Positions 41,407 to 51,453 of a stretch of 64,000 nt of DNA are shown in pieces (position 1 is the stretch's first letter; every line of letters begins with the position of its first letter). The stretch spans positions 62,001-126,000 of the forward strand of contig NZ_BMTR01000011.1 of NCBI RefSeq assembly GCF_014649775.1. Reading direction: 5' to 3'. The position numbers and the translations under genes are program-made. Below the pieces are notes generated by a model. That model did no database searches. It was not told the DNA's origin and worked only from the letters and a program-made list of their open reading frames with translations. Origin of the DNA: Streptomyces longisporoflavus (GTDB taxonomy: Bacteria > Actinomycetota > Actinomycetes > Streptomycetales > Streptomycetaceae).

Positions 41407-42435
41407 ATGGCTGTGGCTCTGCTGGATGTACTGAGGGACCGGGCGAGGACGGACGAGCGGCTCGCCGCGTGGCTGAAGGATCTTGAGGGCGCTGAGGCCG
41501 CCGAGGGCAGTGGCGCGTCGCGGGGCGGGGCGCTGCTGCCCTCGGCCGACGAACTGCCGGACGTGCTGCTCGACCTGGCGGTGCCGCACGAGGACATCAA
41601 CGACCTGGTGGCCCTGCGCGGGCGGCTGATGGGGGACCCGGAAGCGCGCTGGTTGCTCGATCGCCTCGTCGCCGGGACGGTGCGGGACATGGGGACGGCC
41701 GATGCGGGCCCCGAATATCCTCCCTTGCCGACGGAGACGGGCACGCTGGGAGCGTTGTTCTACGTGTACGTCTTCGTCGCGGCGCTGCCCCACGTACGGG
41801 CGTATCACCAGAGCCGTGGAATCCCGGACGAGATCTCCCGCCGCACGCTCGCCGACCTCGGCCGGCACATGGCGGTGCACCGCCGGGCGCGCGGGGGCCC
41901 CGGACTGCTGCATCCGGGCTGGAACTCCCTGCATTTCCGGGGCGAGCTCTATCAGCTGGGGCGGCTTCAGTTCCAGCGCGCGGTGTTGGGGCAGCGGATG
42001 GGCGGTGCCACGGCCGAGGCGGGTCATTCCGCGAGGCGTGGCGACCCGTGTCTGGACCTGCACATAGCGGACTTCCGGGGGCCGCTGTCCCCCGAGGCGT
42101 GCGACCGGTCGATCACGCTGGCACGGGAGTTCTTCGCGCGGCACTTCCCGGAGGAGCGACATGAGACAGCGACGTGCCACTCCTGGCTGCTCGACCCACA
42201 GCTGAAGCGGTATCTGCCGGCAGACTCCAACATCGTCCGCTTCCAGGAGCGCTTCCGCCTGGTGGAGGGGTATGAGGCGGAGCCGGACGACAGCACTCCC
42301 GTCGCCTTCGTCTTCGGCGACCGGAGCCGTCCCGTGGCCGAACTGCCGAGGCGGACGAGCGTGGAGAGGGCAGTGGGGGACCATCTGAGGTGGGGCGGCC
42401 ATTGGTACGGAGGGCATGGCTGGTTCCCGCTGTAA
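41407..42435 (+). CDS. GNAT-like acyltransferase-domain protein
   Basis: The 342-aa protein has an N-terminal helical domain (about residues 1-140) and a C-terminal GNAT-like domain with HPGWNSLHFRGELYQLGRLQFQR, CLDLHIADFRGPLSPEACDRSITLAREFFARHFPEE and CHSWLLDPQLKRYLPADSNIVRFQERF. This two-domain layout is that of the NAT_N/GNAT_C acyltransferases widespread in actinobacteria; the substrate is unknown. GGGGGT precedes the ATG. An inverted repeat GATCGT-7 nt-ACGATC (41382-41400) lies just upstream and could be an operator. Confidence 0.8.
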   Translation: MAVALLDVLRDRARTDERLAAWLKDLEGAEAAEGSGASRGGALLPSADELPDVLLDLAVPHEDINDLVALRGRLMGDPEARWLLDRLVAGTVRDMGTADAGPEYPPLPTETGTLGALFYVYVFVAALPHVRAYHQSRGIPDEISRRTLADLGRHMAVHRRARGGPGLLHPGWNSLHFRGELYQLGRLQFQRAVLGQRMGGATAEAGHSARRGDPCLDLHIADFRGPLSPEACDRSITLAREFFARHFPEERHETATCHSWLLDPQLKRYLPADSNIVRFQERFRLVEGYEAEPDDSTPVAFVFGDRSRPVAELPRRTSVERAVGDHLRWGGHWYGGHGWFPL

Positions 42436-42493
42436 GCCGCGCGGCCCCCGGGAGGGGCGGGAACGGGCTCTCGGAGCGCTTCGTTGACTGGCC

Positions 42494-43207
42494 ATGACTG
42501 CTGAGATGCGTGAGGGGTACGAGGGGACGGGGCCCGGAGCGATCACGCCGGACGGCTGCGCGGTGGACCTGTACGCGCGCTTGTCCGTCGGGAACGAGCC
42601 GGACGTCATCGCCGACGCGGTCCCGGCCGGGGCGCACATTCTGGAGCTTGGCAGCGGCGCGGGGCGGGTGACGCGTCCCCTGCTGGAGCGGGGATTCCGG
42701 GTCACGGCGGTGGACGAGTCCGCCGAGATGCTGGCGAAGGTCGCCGCGCTCGACGGCCGGGTGCGCACCATCCGGAGCCCGATCGAGGAGCTCGACCTGG
42801 GCGAGCGGTTCGAGGTGGTGATGCTCGCGTCGTTCCTGGTGCACAGCGGCGACGTGTCGGTGCGGCGCGGGATGCTGCGGGCGTGCCGCGCCCATGTGAC
42901 GGACGACGGCTGCGTGCTGATCCAACGGGAGGGGGCCGACTACCACACGAATCTGCCGAGGGAGCGGGTCGATCCCGGCGGGTACACGGTGCGGATCGTG
43001 TCGGCGGAACCGGTCGGGGACGGGGTGAACGAGGTGCGCGCGGAGTACGTCTTCCCGGACGCCACATGGACCCAGACGTTCCGCGCCCGACCGCTCACGA
43101 AGGAGCAGTTCGAGGACGCGCTGGGGGAGGCGGGGCTGCGGGTCGACGCGTATCTGACGGAGGACGGGACCTGGGTGCGGGCGGTGCCGGCTGACTTGGG
43201 ATCTTGA
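42494..43207 (+). CDS. Class I SAM-dependent methyltransferase
   Basis: The 237-aa protein has motif I HILELGSGAGRVTRPLLERGF near residues 42-62, motif II VTAVDESAEML, an acidic strand and FEVVMLASFLVH before a C-terminal beta-rich half. It belongs to the broad Methyltransf_25 type; the substrate is not evident. It follows the acyltransferase gene by 58 bp on the same strand and may be co-transcribed. An ATG at 42506 is an alternative start. Confidence 0.85.
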   Translation: MTAEMREGYEGTGPGAITPDGCAVDLYARLSVGNEPDVIADAVPAGAHILELGSGAGRVTRPLLERGFRVTAVDESAEMLAKVAALDGRVRTIRSPIEELDLGERFEVVMLASFLVHSGDVSVRRGMLRACRAHVTDDGCVLIQREGADYHTNLPRERVDPGGYTVRIVSAEPVGDGVNEVRAEYVFPDATWTQTFRARPLTKEQFEDALGEAGLRVDAYLTEDGTWVRAVPADLGS

Positions 43208-43242
43208 TGGTTCGCGGGCGGGGTGGGGAGGTTGGGCCGGGG

Positions 43243-43400
43243 GTGTCCACGATCGGCACGCTGGAAGTGCTCGGGGGATCGCGCTGCTCGCGCTGCTGAT
43301 CCCGGTGCTCGGTGCTCGGTGCGTTCATCGTGAGCGTGACCGCGCTCAGAGGGGAGGGAACACCGCCACGCTGGTCCTCCTCATCCTGGCGCTGACGTAG
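43243..43400 (+). pseudogene. Decayed small membrane-protein gene
   Basis: Reading three frames in turn gives a continuous hydrophobic peptide: MSTIGTLEVLGG, then IALLALLIPVLG, then AFIVSVTALRG, then GNTATLVLLILALT and a TAG stop. The breaks are a lost base near 43277, a tandem 7-bp duplication (GGTGCTC, about 43304-43317) and another shift near 43352. The sum looks like a two-helix membrane protein of about 50 residues that has suffered frameshifts. The rest of the 288-bp gap to the S4 gene shows nothing. Confidence 0.4.
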
Positions 43401-43495
43401 ACCTGTGGCGCATGGCGTGAACGTCCGCGCACCGGAAGGGAGTTCCGCCCCCGTGTCGAGGGCCTGCCGGGCCGTTGCCGGTCCTCGCGGCGTCG

Positions 43496-43936
43496 CTAAC
43501 CCTCGAAGCCGCGGAGCCGTTCCATCTCCCGGCGGTCGCGCTTGGTGGGGCGGCCCGTTCCGCGGTCTCGTACGCCGGCGGGGGCCACGGCCTCGCGGGG
43601 CGGCGGGGGAGGGCTGTTGTCGACGTAGCACTCGGCGGCCACCGGGGCGCCGACGCGTTTGCGGATGAGGCGTTTGACGACGACGACGTGTTGACGGCCG
43701 TCCGCGTGGCGCAGGCGTACCTCGTCGCCGACGTGCACGCCGTAAGCGGGCTTCACGCGCTCGCCGTTGACCCGCACATGGCCGCCCTTGCAGGCCGCCG
43801 CGCCCATGGAGCGGGTCTTCACCAGGCGGACGGACCAGATCCAGGCGTCGACCCGCACGGAGCCGCCGCCCGCGCCCGCCGGAGCGCCGCCGGTCCCGTT
43901 CCCGCTGCCGCCACCGCCTGAAGTCTCCGAAGCCAT
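43496..43936 (-). CDS. S4-domain RNA-binding protein, Hsp15/HslR-like
   Basis: The 146-aa protein has a glycine-rich 26-residue lead followed by an S4 RNA-binding domain: VRVDAWIWSVRLVKTRSMGAAACKGGHVRVNGERVKPAYGVHVGDEVRLR. A basic tail (GTGRPTKRDRREMERLRGFEG) ends it. This matches the Hsp15 (HslR) family, which binds stalled 50S subunits carrying peptidyl-tRNA. The ATG has no Shine-Dalgarno and lies 6 nt after a TAAAGT -10 box. Confidence 0.88.
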   Translation of the reverse strand: MASETSGGGGSGNGTGGAPAGAGGGSVRVDAWIWSVRLVKTRSMGAAACKGGHVRVNGERVKPAYGVHVGDEVRLRHADGRQHVVVVKRLIRKRVGAPVAAECYVDNSPPPPPREAVAPAGVRDRGTGRPTKRDRREMERLRGFEG

Positions 43937-43942
43937 GCCCCG

Positions 43943-43948
43943 ACTTTA
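43943..43948 (-). promoter_or_regulatory. -10 box TAAAGT of leaderless S4-protein transcript
   Basis: On the minus strand TAAAGT is followed by CGGGGC and the ATG. No Shine-Dalgarno and no good -35 are visible. Confidence 0.4.
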
Positions 43949-44151
43949 ATGCCTGCCCGGTGGTTCATGGCCGGAGTCGCGACGCCGGGGCCCGGCACGC
44001 ACGCGGCACGCGCCCTACGCCGCCCCGGCAGTGTGCGGCAGCAGTGCGGCATCGGCGGTCGCACGGCGAGCCATCCGGGAAGCAATCCCCTCTGAGTCCG
44101 ATAATTCGGGCTGATCTCCGCAAAGCTGGACGATACCGAGGGATGCAGCCG

Positions 44152-45519
44152 ATGAAGCTCGAAGCCACCGTCGACGATCTGATGGACACGTTGCGCGCCG
44201 ACCTCGAACGGCTCGCCGCGATCCCCTCGATCGCCTTCCCCGGCTTCCCGGCCGCACCGGTCCAAGAGGCGCACGATCTGCTGGTCGAGCTGCTGCGCGG
44301 AGCGGGGTTGGAGACCGTCGAGCGGCTCGACCTGCCGGACACCGCGCCCGTGATCTACGGAGAGATCCCGCCGCCGACCCCCGACGCGCCGACGGTCTTG
44401 CTCTACGGCCACTACGACGTCCAGCCGCCCGGCGACGAGAGCCTGTGGAAGTCGCCGCCGTTCGAGCCGACCCCGGTCGAAGGGGGCCTGCGCGCCCGCG
44501 GCATCGCGGACGACAAGTCCAACGTCATCGCGCACCTGGGGATGCTGCGGGCCTACGGCGGCCGGCCGCCGGTCGGGATCAAGATCGTCATCGAGGGCCA
44601 GGAGGAGTACGGCAGCGCCTTCGACGAATATCCGCCCACCGACCCGGAGCGATTCGCCTGCGATGCCATGGTGGTCGCCGACCTCGGCAACCTCCGCCCC
44701 GGCACCCCGACTCTCACCACCGCCCTGCGCGGCGCGTCCGAGGTCGTCGTGGAGGTGCGCACCCTCGACGAGCCGCGCCACAGCGGGGAGTTCGGGGGCG
44801 CGGCGCCCGACGCGCTGCTCGTGCTCATCAAGGCCCTGGCCACCCTCCATGACGTACACGGAGACGTCGCCGTCGAGGGGCTGCGGCGCGAGGACTGGAG
44901 CGGCACGAGCTACACCGAGGAGGAGTTCCGCTCGCTCGCCGGTGTGCGCGAGGGCGTGCCGCTCGTCGGCAGCGGGAGTCTGGGCGAGCGGCTGTGGAGC
45001 GGCCCCGCCATCACGGTGGTCGGCCTCGACGCGCCCGGCGTCGAGCATGCCGCGTCAGCCGTCGTGCCGTACGCACGCGCCAAGTTGAACCTGCGCTTCC
45101 ACCCCCGCCAGGACGCGAGGGAGGCGCAGGGGAGGCTGGTCGATCATCTGCGCTCGCTCACTCCGTTCGGCGTCCACCTCACCGTCACGCCCGGTGACAC
45201 GGGACCCGGCTACGAGGCGGCCACCGGCGGTCCCGCCTACCGCGCCGCACGCACCGCGCTCAAGGAGGCCTGGGGCGAGGAAGCCTCGTACGTGGCGACC
45301 GGCGGCTCCATCCCCCTGGTCAACGGTCTCGCGAAGGCGGCGCCCGGCGCCGAGGTCCTGCTCTTCGGCGCCCAGGACAGCATGTGCAACCTGCACGCCC
45401 CGAACGAGCGCGTCCTCCTCTCCGAGCTGCGCAACACGGTCGTCGCCATGGCCGCCTTCGTGCGTGAGTTCGCCGCCGACTTCCGGGGCGGCAATACCGC
45501 CGGGGAGCGCCCCGCATGA
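44152..45519 (+). CDS. M20 family dipeptidase
   Basis: From ATG 44152 the product is 455 aa. Metal-binding motifs are LLYGHYDVQPP (His and bridging Asp), the IADDKSN metal Asp, IEGQEEYGS (catalytic Glu-Glu), VVADLG and the late FGAQDSMCNLHAPNE (last His). The central lid domain lies at about 195-340. It reads as an M20 di-/tripeptidase of the CNDP/PepV type and would release amino acids in the cytoplasm. An ATG at 44143 in frame is less likely because GAGGG sits directly against it, whereas GAGGG is 9 nt from 44152. It overlaps the transporter gene downstream by 4 bp. Confidence 0.9.
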   Translation: MKLEATVDDLMDTLRADLERLAAIPSIAFPGFPAAPVQEAHDLLVELLRGAGLETVERLDLPDTAPVIYGEIPPPTPDAPTVLLYGHYDVQPPGDESLWKSPPFEPTPVEGGLRARGIADDKSNVIAHLGMLRAYGGRPPVGIKIVIEGQEEYGSAFDEYPPTDPERFACDAMVVADLGNLRPGTPTLTTALRGASEVVVEVRTLDEPRHSGEFGGAAPDALLVLIKALATLHDVHGDVAVEGLRREDWSGTSYTEEEFRSLAGVREGVPLVGSGSLGERLWSGPAITVVGLDAPGVEHAASAVVPYARAKLNLRFHPRQDAREAQGRLVDHLRSLTPFGVHLTVTPGDTGPGYEAATGGPAYRAARTALKEAWGEEASYVATGGSIPLVNGLAKAAPGAEVLLFGAQDSMCNLHAPNERVLLSELRNTVVAMAAFVREFAADFRGGNTAGERPA

Positions 45520-47042
45520 GCGCCACCTCGACCGACCCCGACACTCAAGAGCCGCAGCGCAGAAGGAAGTTCACCTTTCCCAGCGCTCTGGCCATCCTCG
45601 CGATCGTCACCGTGGCCGTCTGGCTGCTCGCCTTCCTCATTCCGTCCGGCGCGTACGACCGCAACGACAAGGGCGCCCCCGTCCAGGGCAGCTACCACCG
45701 TGTCGACTCGGGTCAGAGCTTCGTCGACCGGCTCAACGACCTCTTCCTCGCGCCGGTCAACGGCCTGTACGGAATCCAGGACGAGAAGTCGGGCCTGGTC
45801 GGGCCCGACATGGCCGGAGAGCTGTACGGCAGCGCGGGCGTGTTCCTGTTCGTGCTCGCCATCGGCGCGTTCATCACCGTCGTCTTCGCCACCGGCGCCC
45901 TCGACCGCGGCATCGGCCGCCTCGCCCACCGGCTGCGCGAGCGCGGCGCCATGCTGATCGCGGGCGTGATGCTCGTCTTCGCCGTCCTCGGCACGGTCGA
46001 GGGCTTCGCGGAGGAGACGCTCGGCTTCTACGGCCTGATCGTGCCCCTGATGCTGGCCCTCGGCTATGACCGCATGGTCGCGGTCGGCGCGATCATCCCG
46101 GGCGCGGGGATCGGCGTGCTCTGCTCGACGGTCAACCCGTTCGCGACCGGAGTGGCGTCCTCCGCCGCGGACATCTCGCTCGGCGACGGCATCGTGCTGC
46201 GGTTCGTGATGTGGGTCGTCCTGACCGCGGTCACCATCGCCTACGTCATCCGCTACGCGAAGCGCGTACAGAAGAATCCGGAACGCTCCCTCACCGGTTT
46301 CCTGCCCGGCGACCGTGAGCAGACCGCCGCCGACGCGGGCGAGGTGCCGGAGCTGACGGGGCTGCACAAGGCCGTGCTCGTCCTGGTCGCGCTGGTCTTC
46401 GCCTTCATGATCTTCTCGGTGGTGCCCTGGTCGAGCGCGCTGACGGGCAAGGTGGACGCGACGCCGTACGGCTTCGAACTCGGCTGGTCCTTCCCGCAGT
46501 TGGCGGCGCTCTTCCTCGTCGCGGCCGTGCTCGTCGGGTGCGTGGCGCGGATGGGCGAGCAGAAGCTCAGCTCGACGATCATCCAGGGCGCGGCCGACTT
46601 CATCTCGCCCGCCCTAGTGATCGTGCTCGCCCGCGGCGTCACCGTGATCATGAACAACTCGAAGGTCACCGACACCGTCCTGCACTCCATCGAGGGCGTG
46701 GTGAAAGGCACGTCCTCCGGACTCTTCGCGGTCATCGTCTTCGTCGTGAACCTGCCGCTCGCCTTCCTCATTCCGTCCACCTCCGGCCACGCGACCCTCG
46801 CCATGCCGATCCTCGCCCCGCTCGCCGATTTCGCCGGGGTCTCCCGCTCGGTCGTCGTCACGGCGTGGCAGGCGGCGAGCGGCTGGATGAATCTGTGGGT
46901 GCCGACCACTGCCGTGACCATCGGCGGCGTCGCACTCGCCAAGGTCGGCTACGACAAGTACTTGCGCTTCGTCTGGCCGCTGCTCGCCATCCTCTTCGTA
47001 CTCATCTGCGCCTTTGTGGCGCTTGGAGCGGCTCTCACATGA
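45516..47042 (+). CDS. YfcC family (DcuC/ArcD-like) transporter
   Basis: The 508-aa membrane protein has about twelve helices and the YfcC landmarks: FTFPSALAILAIVTVAVWLLAFLIPSGAYDR at the N-terminus, FAEETLGFYGLIVPLMLALGYDRMVAVG, GIGVLCSTVNPFATGVAS and VNLPLAFLIPSTSGHATLAMPILAPLADF. Family members move peptides, arginine/ornithine or short carboxylates; the substrate here is unproven. Its ATG overlaps the M20 dipeptidase stop (ATGA) and its end overlaps the MFS start, so dipeptidase, YfcC and MFS form one translationally coupled operon. A role in peptide or amino-acid uptake is inferred from that context. Confidence 0.9.
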   Translation: MSATSTDPDTQEPQRRRKFTFPSALAILAIVTVAVWLLAFLIPSGAYDRNDKGAPVQGSYHRVDSGQSFVDRLNDLFLAPVNGLYGIQDEKSGLVGPDMAGELYGSAGVFLFVLAIGAFITVVFATGALDRGIGRLAHRLRERGAMLIAGVMLVFAVLGTVEGFAEETLGFYGLIVPLMLALGYDRMVAVGAIIPGAGIGVLCSTVNPFATGVASSAADISLGDGIVLRFVMWVVLTAVTIAYVIRYAKRVQKNPERSLTGFLPGDREQTAADAGEVPELTGLHKAVLVLVALVFAFMIFSVVPWSSALTGKVDATPYGFELGWSFPQLAALFLVAAVLVGCVARMGEQKLSSTIIQGAADFISPALVIVLARGVTVIMNNSKVTDTVLHSIEGVVKGTSSGLFAVIVFVVNLPLAFLIPSTSGHATLAMPILAPLADFAGVSRSVVVTAWQAASGWMNLWVPTTAVTIGGVALAKVGYDKYLRFVWPLLAILFVLICAFVALGAALT

Positions 47043-48241
47043 CAACGAACTCACCGGCCGCGGCGGCGGCCAGGCCCTCGGCCGCCGCCTACCGCAATCT
47101 CGCTGTGGCCACCATCGGGTTCACCCTCACCTTCTGGGCGTGGGACCTGATCGCGCCGCTCGGCAGCGATTTCCAGGACCGGCTCGGGCTCTCCTCGTTC
47201 GCCCAGTCGCTGCTCGTCGCCGTGCCGGTCATCGTCGGGTCGCTCGGCCGCGTTCCGGTCGGCGCGCTCACCGACCGCTACGGCGCCAAGCTGATGTTCC
47301 CGCTGGTCTCGGCGCTCACCATCGTGCCGGTGCTGCTGATCATCCCGGCCAGGGGCAGCTACGTCGCCATGCTCGCCGTCGGGTTTCTGCTGGGCCTCGG
47401 CGGGACGACGTTCGCGATCGGCATCCCGCTGGTCAACTCCTGGTTCCCGCCCGCGCACCGGGGCTTCGCACTCGGGGTCTTCGGCATGGGCATGGGAGGC
47501 GTGGCGCTCTCCGGGTACTTCACGCCGCGGATCGCCAAGCACGGCGAGAACCTGCCGTTCCTGATCGTGGCGATCGCGCTCGCGGCGTTCGCGGTGCTCG
47601 CGGCCCTCCTGATCACCGACAGGCCCGACCGGCCCGTGCCGACGAGCCCGCTCACGACCCGCCTCGGGGAGGCGGGACGGCTGCGGGTGACGTGGGAACT
47701 CTCCGCGCTGTACGCGATCGGCTTCGGCGGCATCGTGGCCTTCGGCGTCTACCTGCCCACCTACCTCAAGACCTGGTACGACCTCTCGCCCACCGACGCG
47801 GGCACGAAGGCGGCCGGGTTCGCGCTGGTCACGGTCGTCTTCCGGCCGATCGGCGGCTGGCTGTCCGACCGGATCCACCCGGCGACGGTCACCTCGGTCG
47901 CGCTGGCCGTCGTCGCTCTCTTCGCCATCGTGCAGGCCTTCGAACCCGGGCTGACGCCGGGCGGCACGATCTGCCTCCTCGTGATGGCCGCGGGACTCGG
48001 CACGGCGAGCGGCAGCGTCTTCGCCCTCGTCTCGCAGGTGACACCGCAGGCCCAGGTCGGATCCGTGACGGGCATCGTGGGAGCGATGGGCGGCCTGGGA
48101 GGCTTCGTCCCGCCCCTGGTCATGGGCGCGATCTACAGCGCGAAGGACTCGTACTCCATCGGCTTCATGCTGCTCTCGGACCTGGCACTCGCGGGGTGCG
48201 TGTACGCGTACGGGCGGATGCGGGGGCTGCGGGCCTCGTAA
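47039..48241 (+). CDS. Major facilitator superfamily transporter, NarK/CynX-like
   Basis: The 400-aa protein has twelve predicted helices and the MFS motif GALTDRYGAKLMFPLVSALT between helices 2 and 3, with a related GGWLSDRIHPATVTSV in the second half. The GTTFAIGIPLVNSWFPPAHRGFALGVFGMGMGG segment is typical of the nitrate/nitrite-porter (NarK-like) and CynX branches. Substrate is unknown. ATG 47039 overlaps the YfcC stop by 4 bp. It is convergent with the GntR gene. Confidence 0.88.
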   Translation: MTTNSPAAAAARPSAAAYRNLAVATIGFTLTFWAWDLIAPLGSDFQDRLGLSSFAQSLLVAVPVIVGSLGRVPVGALTDRYGAKLMFPLVSALTIVPVLLIIPARGSYVAMLAVGFLLGLGGTTFAIGIPLVNSWFPPAHRGFALGVFGMGMGGVALSGYFTPRIAKHGENLPFLIVAIALAAFAVLAALLITDRPDRPVPTSPLTTRLGEAGRLRVTWELSALYAIGFGGIVAFGVYLPTYLKTWYDLSPTDAGTKAAGFALVTVVFRPIGGWLSDRIHPATVTSVALAVVALFAIVQAFEPGLTPGGTICLLVMAAGLGTASGSVFALVSQVTPQAQVGSVTGIVGAMGGLGGFVPPLVMGAIYSAKDSYSIGFMLLSDLALAGCVYAYGRMRGLRAS

Positions 48242-48274
48242 CCCGGCGTCCGAGGCCGTCCCGGGGACCGGGCG

Positions 48275-48943
48275 CTAGTCCTGGTCCTCGTCGAAGAGGT
48301 GCCGGACCGTGGAGCGGTAGTTGGTTTTGACGTGGGTCAGTGCCACGTTCCGGGCGCGGTCCGCGTCACCCGAGGCCACCGCCTCGTACAGCTCCCGGTG
48401 TTCCGCGAGGAGATGTGTCCACTCCTCGTTGCGTCGCGTCATCCACCGGAGGCGGCCGTCGACCGGTTCCATGACCGAGGTCAGCAGGCTGTTGCCCGCC
48501 ATCGCAAGGATGCGGTCGTGGAAGCGGGTGTTGATGTCCGTGATCGCCTCGCCGTCCGCCGTGCGCGTCGCCTCGGCCGCGCTGTCGAGCAGGTCGGACA
48601 GTTCCGCGAGGCCTTCCTGCGTGGCCCGCTGCGCGGCCCGGCCCGCAGCGAAGACCTCCAACGCCTCGCGCAGCTCGAAGAGTTCGGTCACGTCGGTGCG
48701 GGTGAGACGGCGGACCACGGTCCTGCGCGGGGTCTCGAAGGTGACGAAACCCTCGGCGACCAGGGCCCGGATCGCCTCGCGGACGGGCACCCTGGACACC
48801 CCCAGACGCTCCGCGAGCTCCCGTTCGACGAGGCGGTCGCCGGGCCCGAGGCGTCCGGCGATGATCTCCTGCCGCAGCTCGGCGAGCACACGTTCGCGTA
48901 CGGCGGCCAGCGGCTGTTCCACGGTCGTCATGGCGTCCATCAT
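48275..48943 (-). CDS. GntR-family regulator, FCD (FadR) subfamily
   Basis: The 222-aa protein has an N-terminal winged HTH (about residues 12-75) with ELRQEIIAGRLGPGDRLVERELAERLGVSRVPVREAIRALVAEGFV, and a C-terminal FCD ligand domain (about 85-215) with ELFELREALEVFAAGRAA, the metal-binding Asp/His set in DINTRFHDRILAMAGN, AEHRELYEAVASGDADRA and HVKTNYRS. Starts at 48943, 48940 and 48931 are all possible; GGGGG precedes the first by 6 nt. It is divergent from the NCS1 permease gene, and two perfect palindromes lie between them. It probably represses permease-racemase expression until a ligand binds. Confidence 0.9.
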   Translation of the reverse strand: MMDAMTTVEQPLAAVRERVLAELRQEIIAGRLGPGDRLVERELAERLGVSRVPVREAIRALVAEGFVTFETPRRTVVRRLTRTDVTELFELREALEVFAAGRAAQRATQEGLAELSDLLDSAAEATRTADGEAITDINTRFHDRILAMAGNSLLTSVMEPVDGRLRWMTRRNEEWTHLLAEHRELYEAVASGDADRARNVALTHVKTNYRSTVRHLFDEDQD

Positions 48944-49025
48944 CGCCGACCCCCGCGTCGATTTACCGATTCGTAACCGCATGGACATTGCCGGGCGCCC
49001 TTGAGAGCGGGAACATGACGGAATC

Positions 49026-49054
49026 TTTGGTATACCAAACTTTGGTATACCAAA
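49026..49054. promoter_or_regulatory. Two tandem palindromic operators TTTGGTATACCAAA
   Basis: Perfect 14-bp palindromes occupy 49026-49039 and 49041-49054, spaced 15 bp centre to centre. The core TGGTATACCA fits known FCD-subfamily GntR operators. Their place between the GntR gene and the permease gene makes this regulator the likely ligand. Confidence 0.85.
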
Positions 49055-49130
49055 GCGTGCCGCACTCCGGCTGTCCCCATGCAGGCCGCACCTCCGTCCC
49101 CCTTCGCAGGAACTCCCCGCAGGAGGCCCC

Positions 49131-50620
<1,490 letters not shown>

Positions 50621-50621
<1 letters not shown>

Positions 50622-51337
50622 TGCGCATCGTCGTCACCAACTGCAACACGACACGGACGATGACCGAGGAGATCGTGCGCGGCGCCCGGGACGCGGCGGC
50701 CCCCGGCACCACCATCACCGGGCTCACCCCCGCGTGGGGTCCGCAGTCAGCGGAGGGGTGGCTCGACAGCTACCTCTCGGCGGCCGCCGTCCTCGACACC
50801 CTGCGCGGACACGAGGAGCCGTACGACGCCGTGGTCATGGCCGGTTTCGGCGAGCACGGACGCGAGGGTGCCCGGGAGCTCCTGGACGTGCCGGTCGTCG
50901 ACATCACCGAGGCCGCCGCACATCTGGCCTGCCTGCTCGGGCGGCGCTACGGCGTCGTCACCACCCTCGACCGGGCGCGCGGCCAGATCGAGGACAGCCT
51001 GCACGCGGCGGGCGTCGCGCAGAACTGCGCCGCCGTGGTGGGGACCGGGCTCGGGGTCCTCGACCTCGGCGACTCGGAGGTCACCGTCCGTGCTTTCCTC
51101 GCCGCGGCCGAGCGGGCCCGCGACGCGGGGGCCGAGGTGCTGGTGCTCGGCTGTGCCGGGATGACGGGGCTGCAGGAGAAGGTCGGCGCCGCCCTCGACA
51201 TGCCCGTGGTCGACGGTGTGGCCGCCGCGGTGAAGCTCGCCGAGTCACTCGTAGGCCTCGGCCTGACCACGAGCCGCGTCGGCGGTTACGCCAAACCCCT
51301 GCCCAAGGCCCGCACTTGGACGCGGCCGTCGGAGTGA
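50621..51337 (+). CDS. Asp/Glu/hydantoin racemase superfamily protein lacking first catalytic Cys
   Basis: The 238-aa protein starts MRIVVTNCNTT and has the two-domain fold of the hydantoin/allantoin/aspartate racemase superfamily. The second catalytic cysteine is present (C178 in VLVLGCAGMTGL). At the position of the first one, where hydantoin racemases read ACF, this protein has AGFGEHG with G75. One-cysteine, Gly-bearing members are known among arylmalonate decarboxylases, so a racemase reaction should not be assumed. It is translationally coupled (TAGTG) to the NCS1 permease, so it probably acts on the imported compound. No hydantoinase or carbamoylase is nearby. Confidence 0.85.
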
Positions 51338-51351
51338 TTCTCCGGGTGAAC

Positions 51352-51435
51352 CGGCGCCGGACCGGGGGTGTACGGAGCCGCGCGGGGCCGGGCGCCCGCA
51401 GACTCCGGTGAAAGCGCCGGTCCGGTCCGGCGCCG
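51352..51435. repeat. Long-range inverted repeat between racemase and GH6 genes
   Basis: 14-bp arms at 51352-51365 (CGGCGCCGGACCGG) and 51422-51435 are perfectly complementary with a 56-nt spacer. The right arm ends 6 nt before the GH6 ribosome-binding site. It could act as a terminator or as a translational fold. Confidence 0.5.
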
Positions 51436-51453
51436 AGCAACAGGAGGCGCCCG

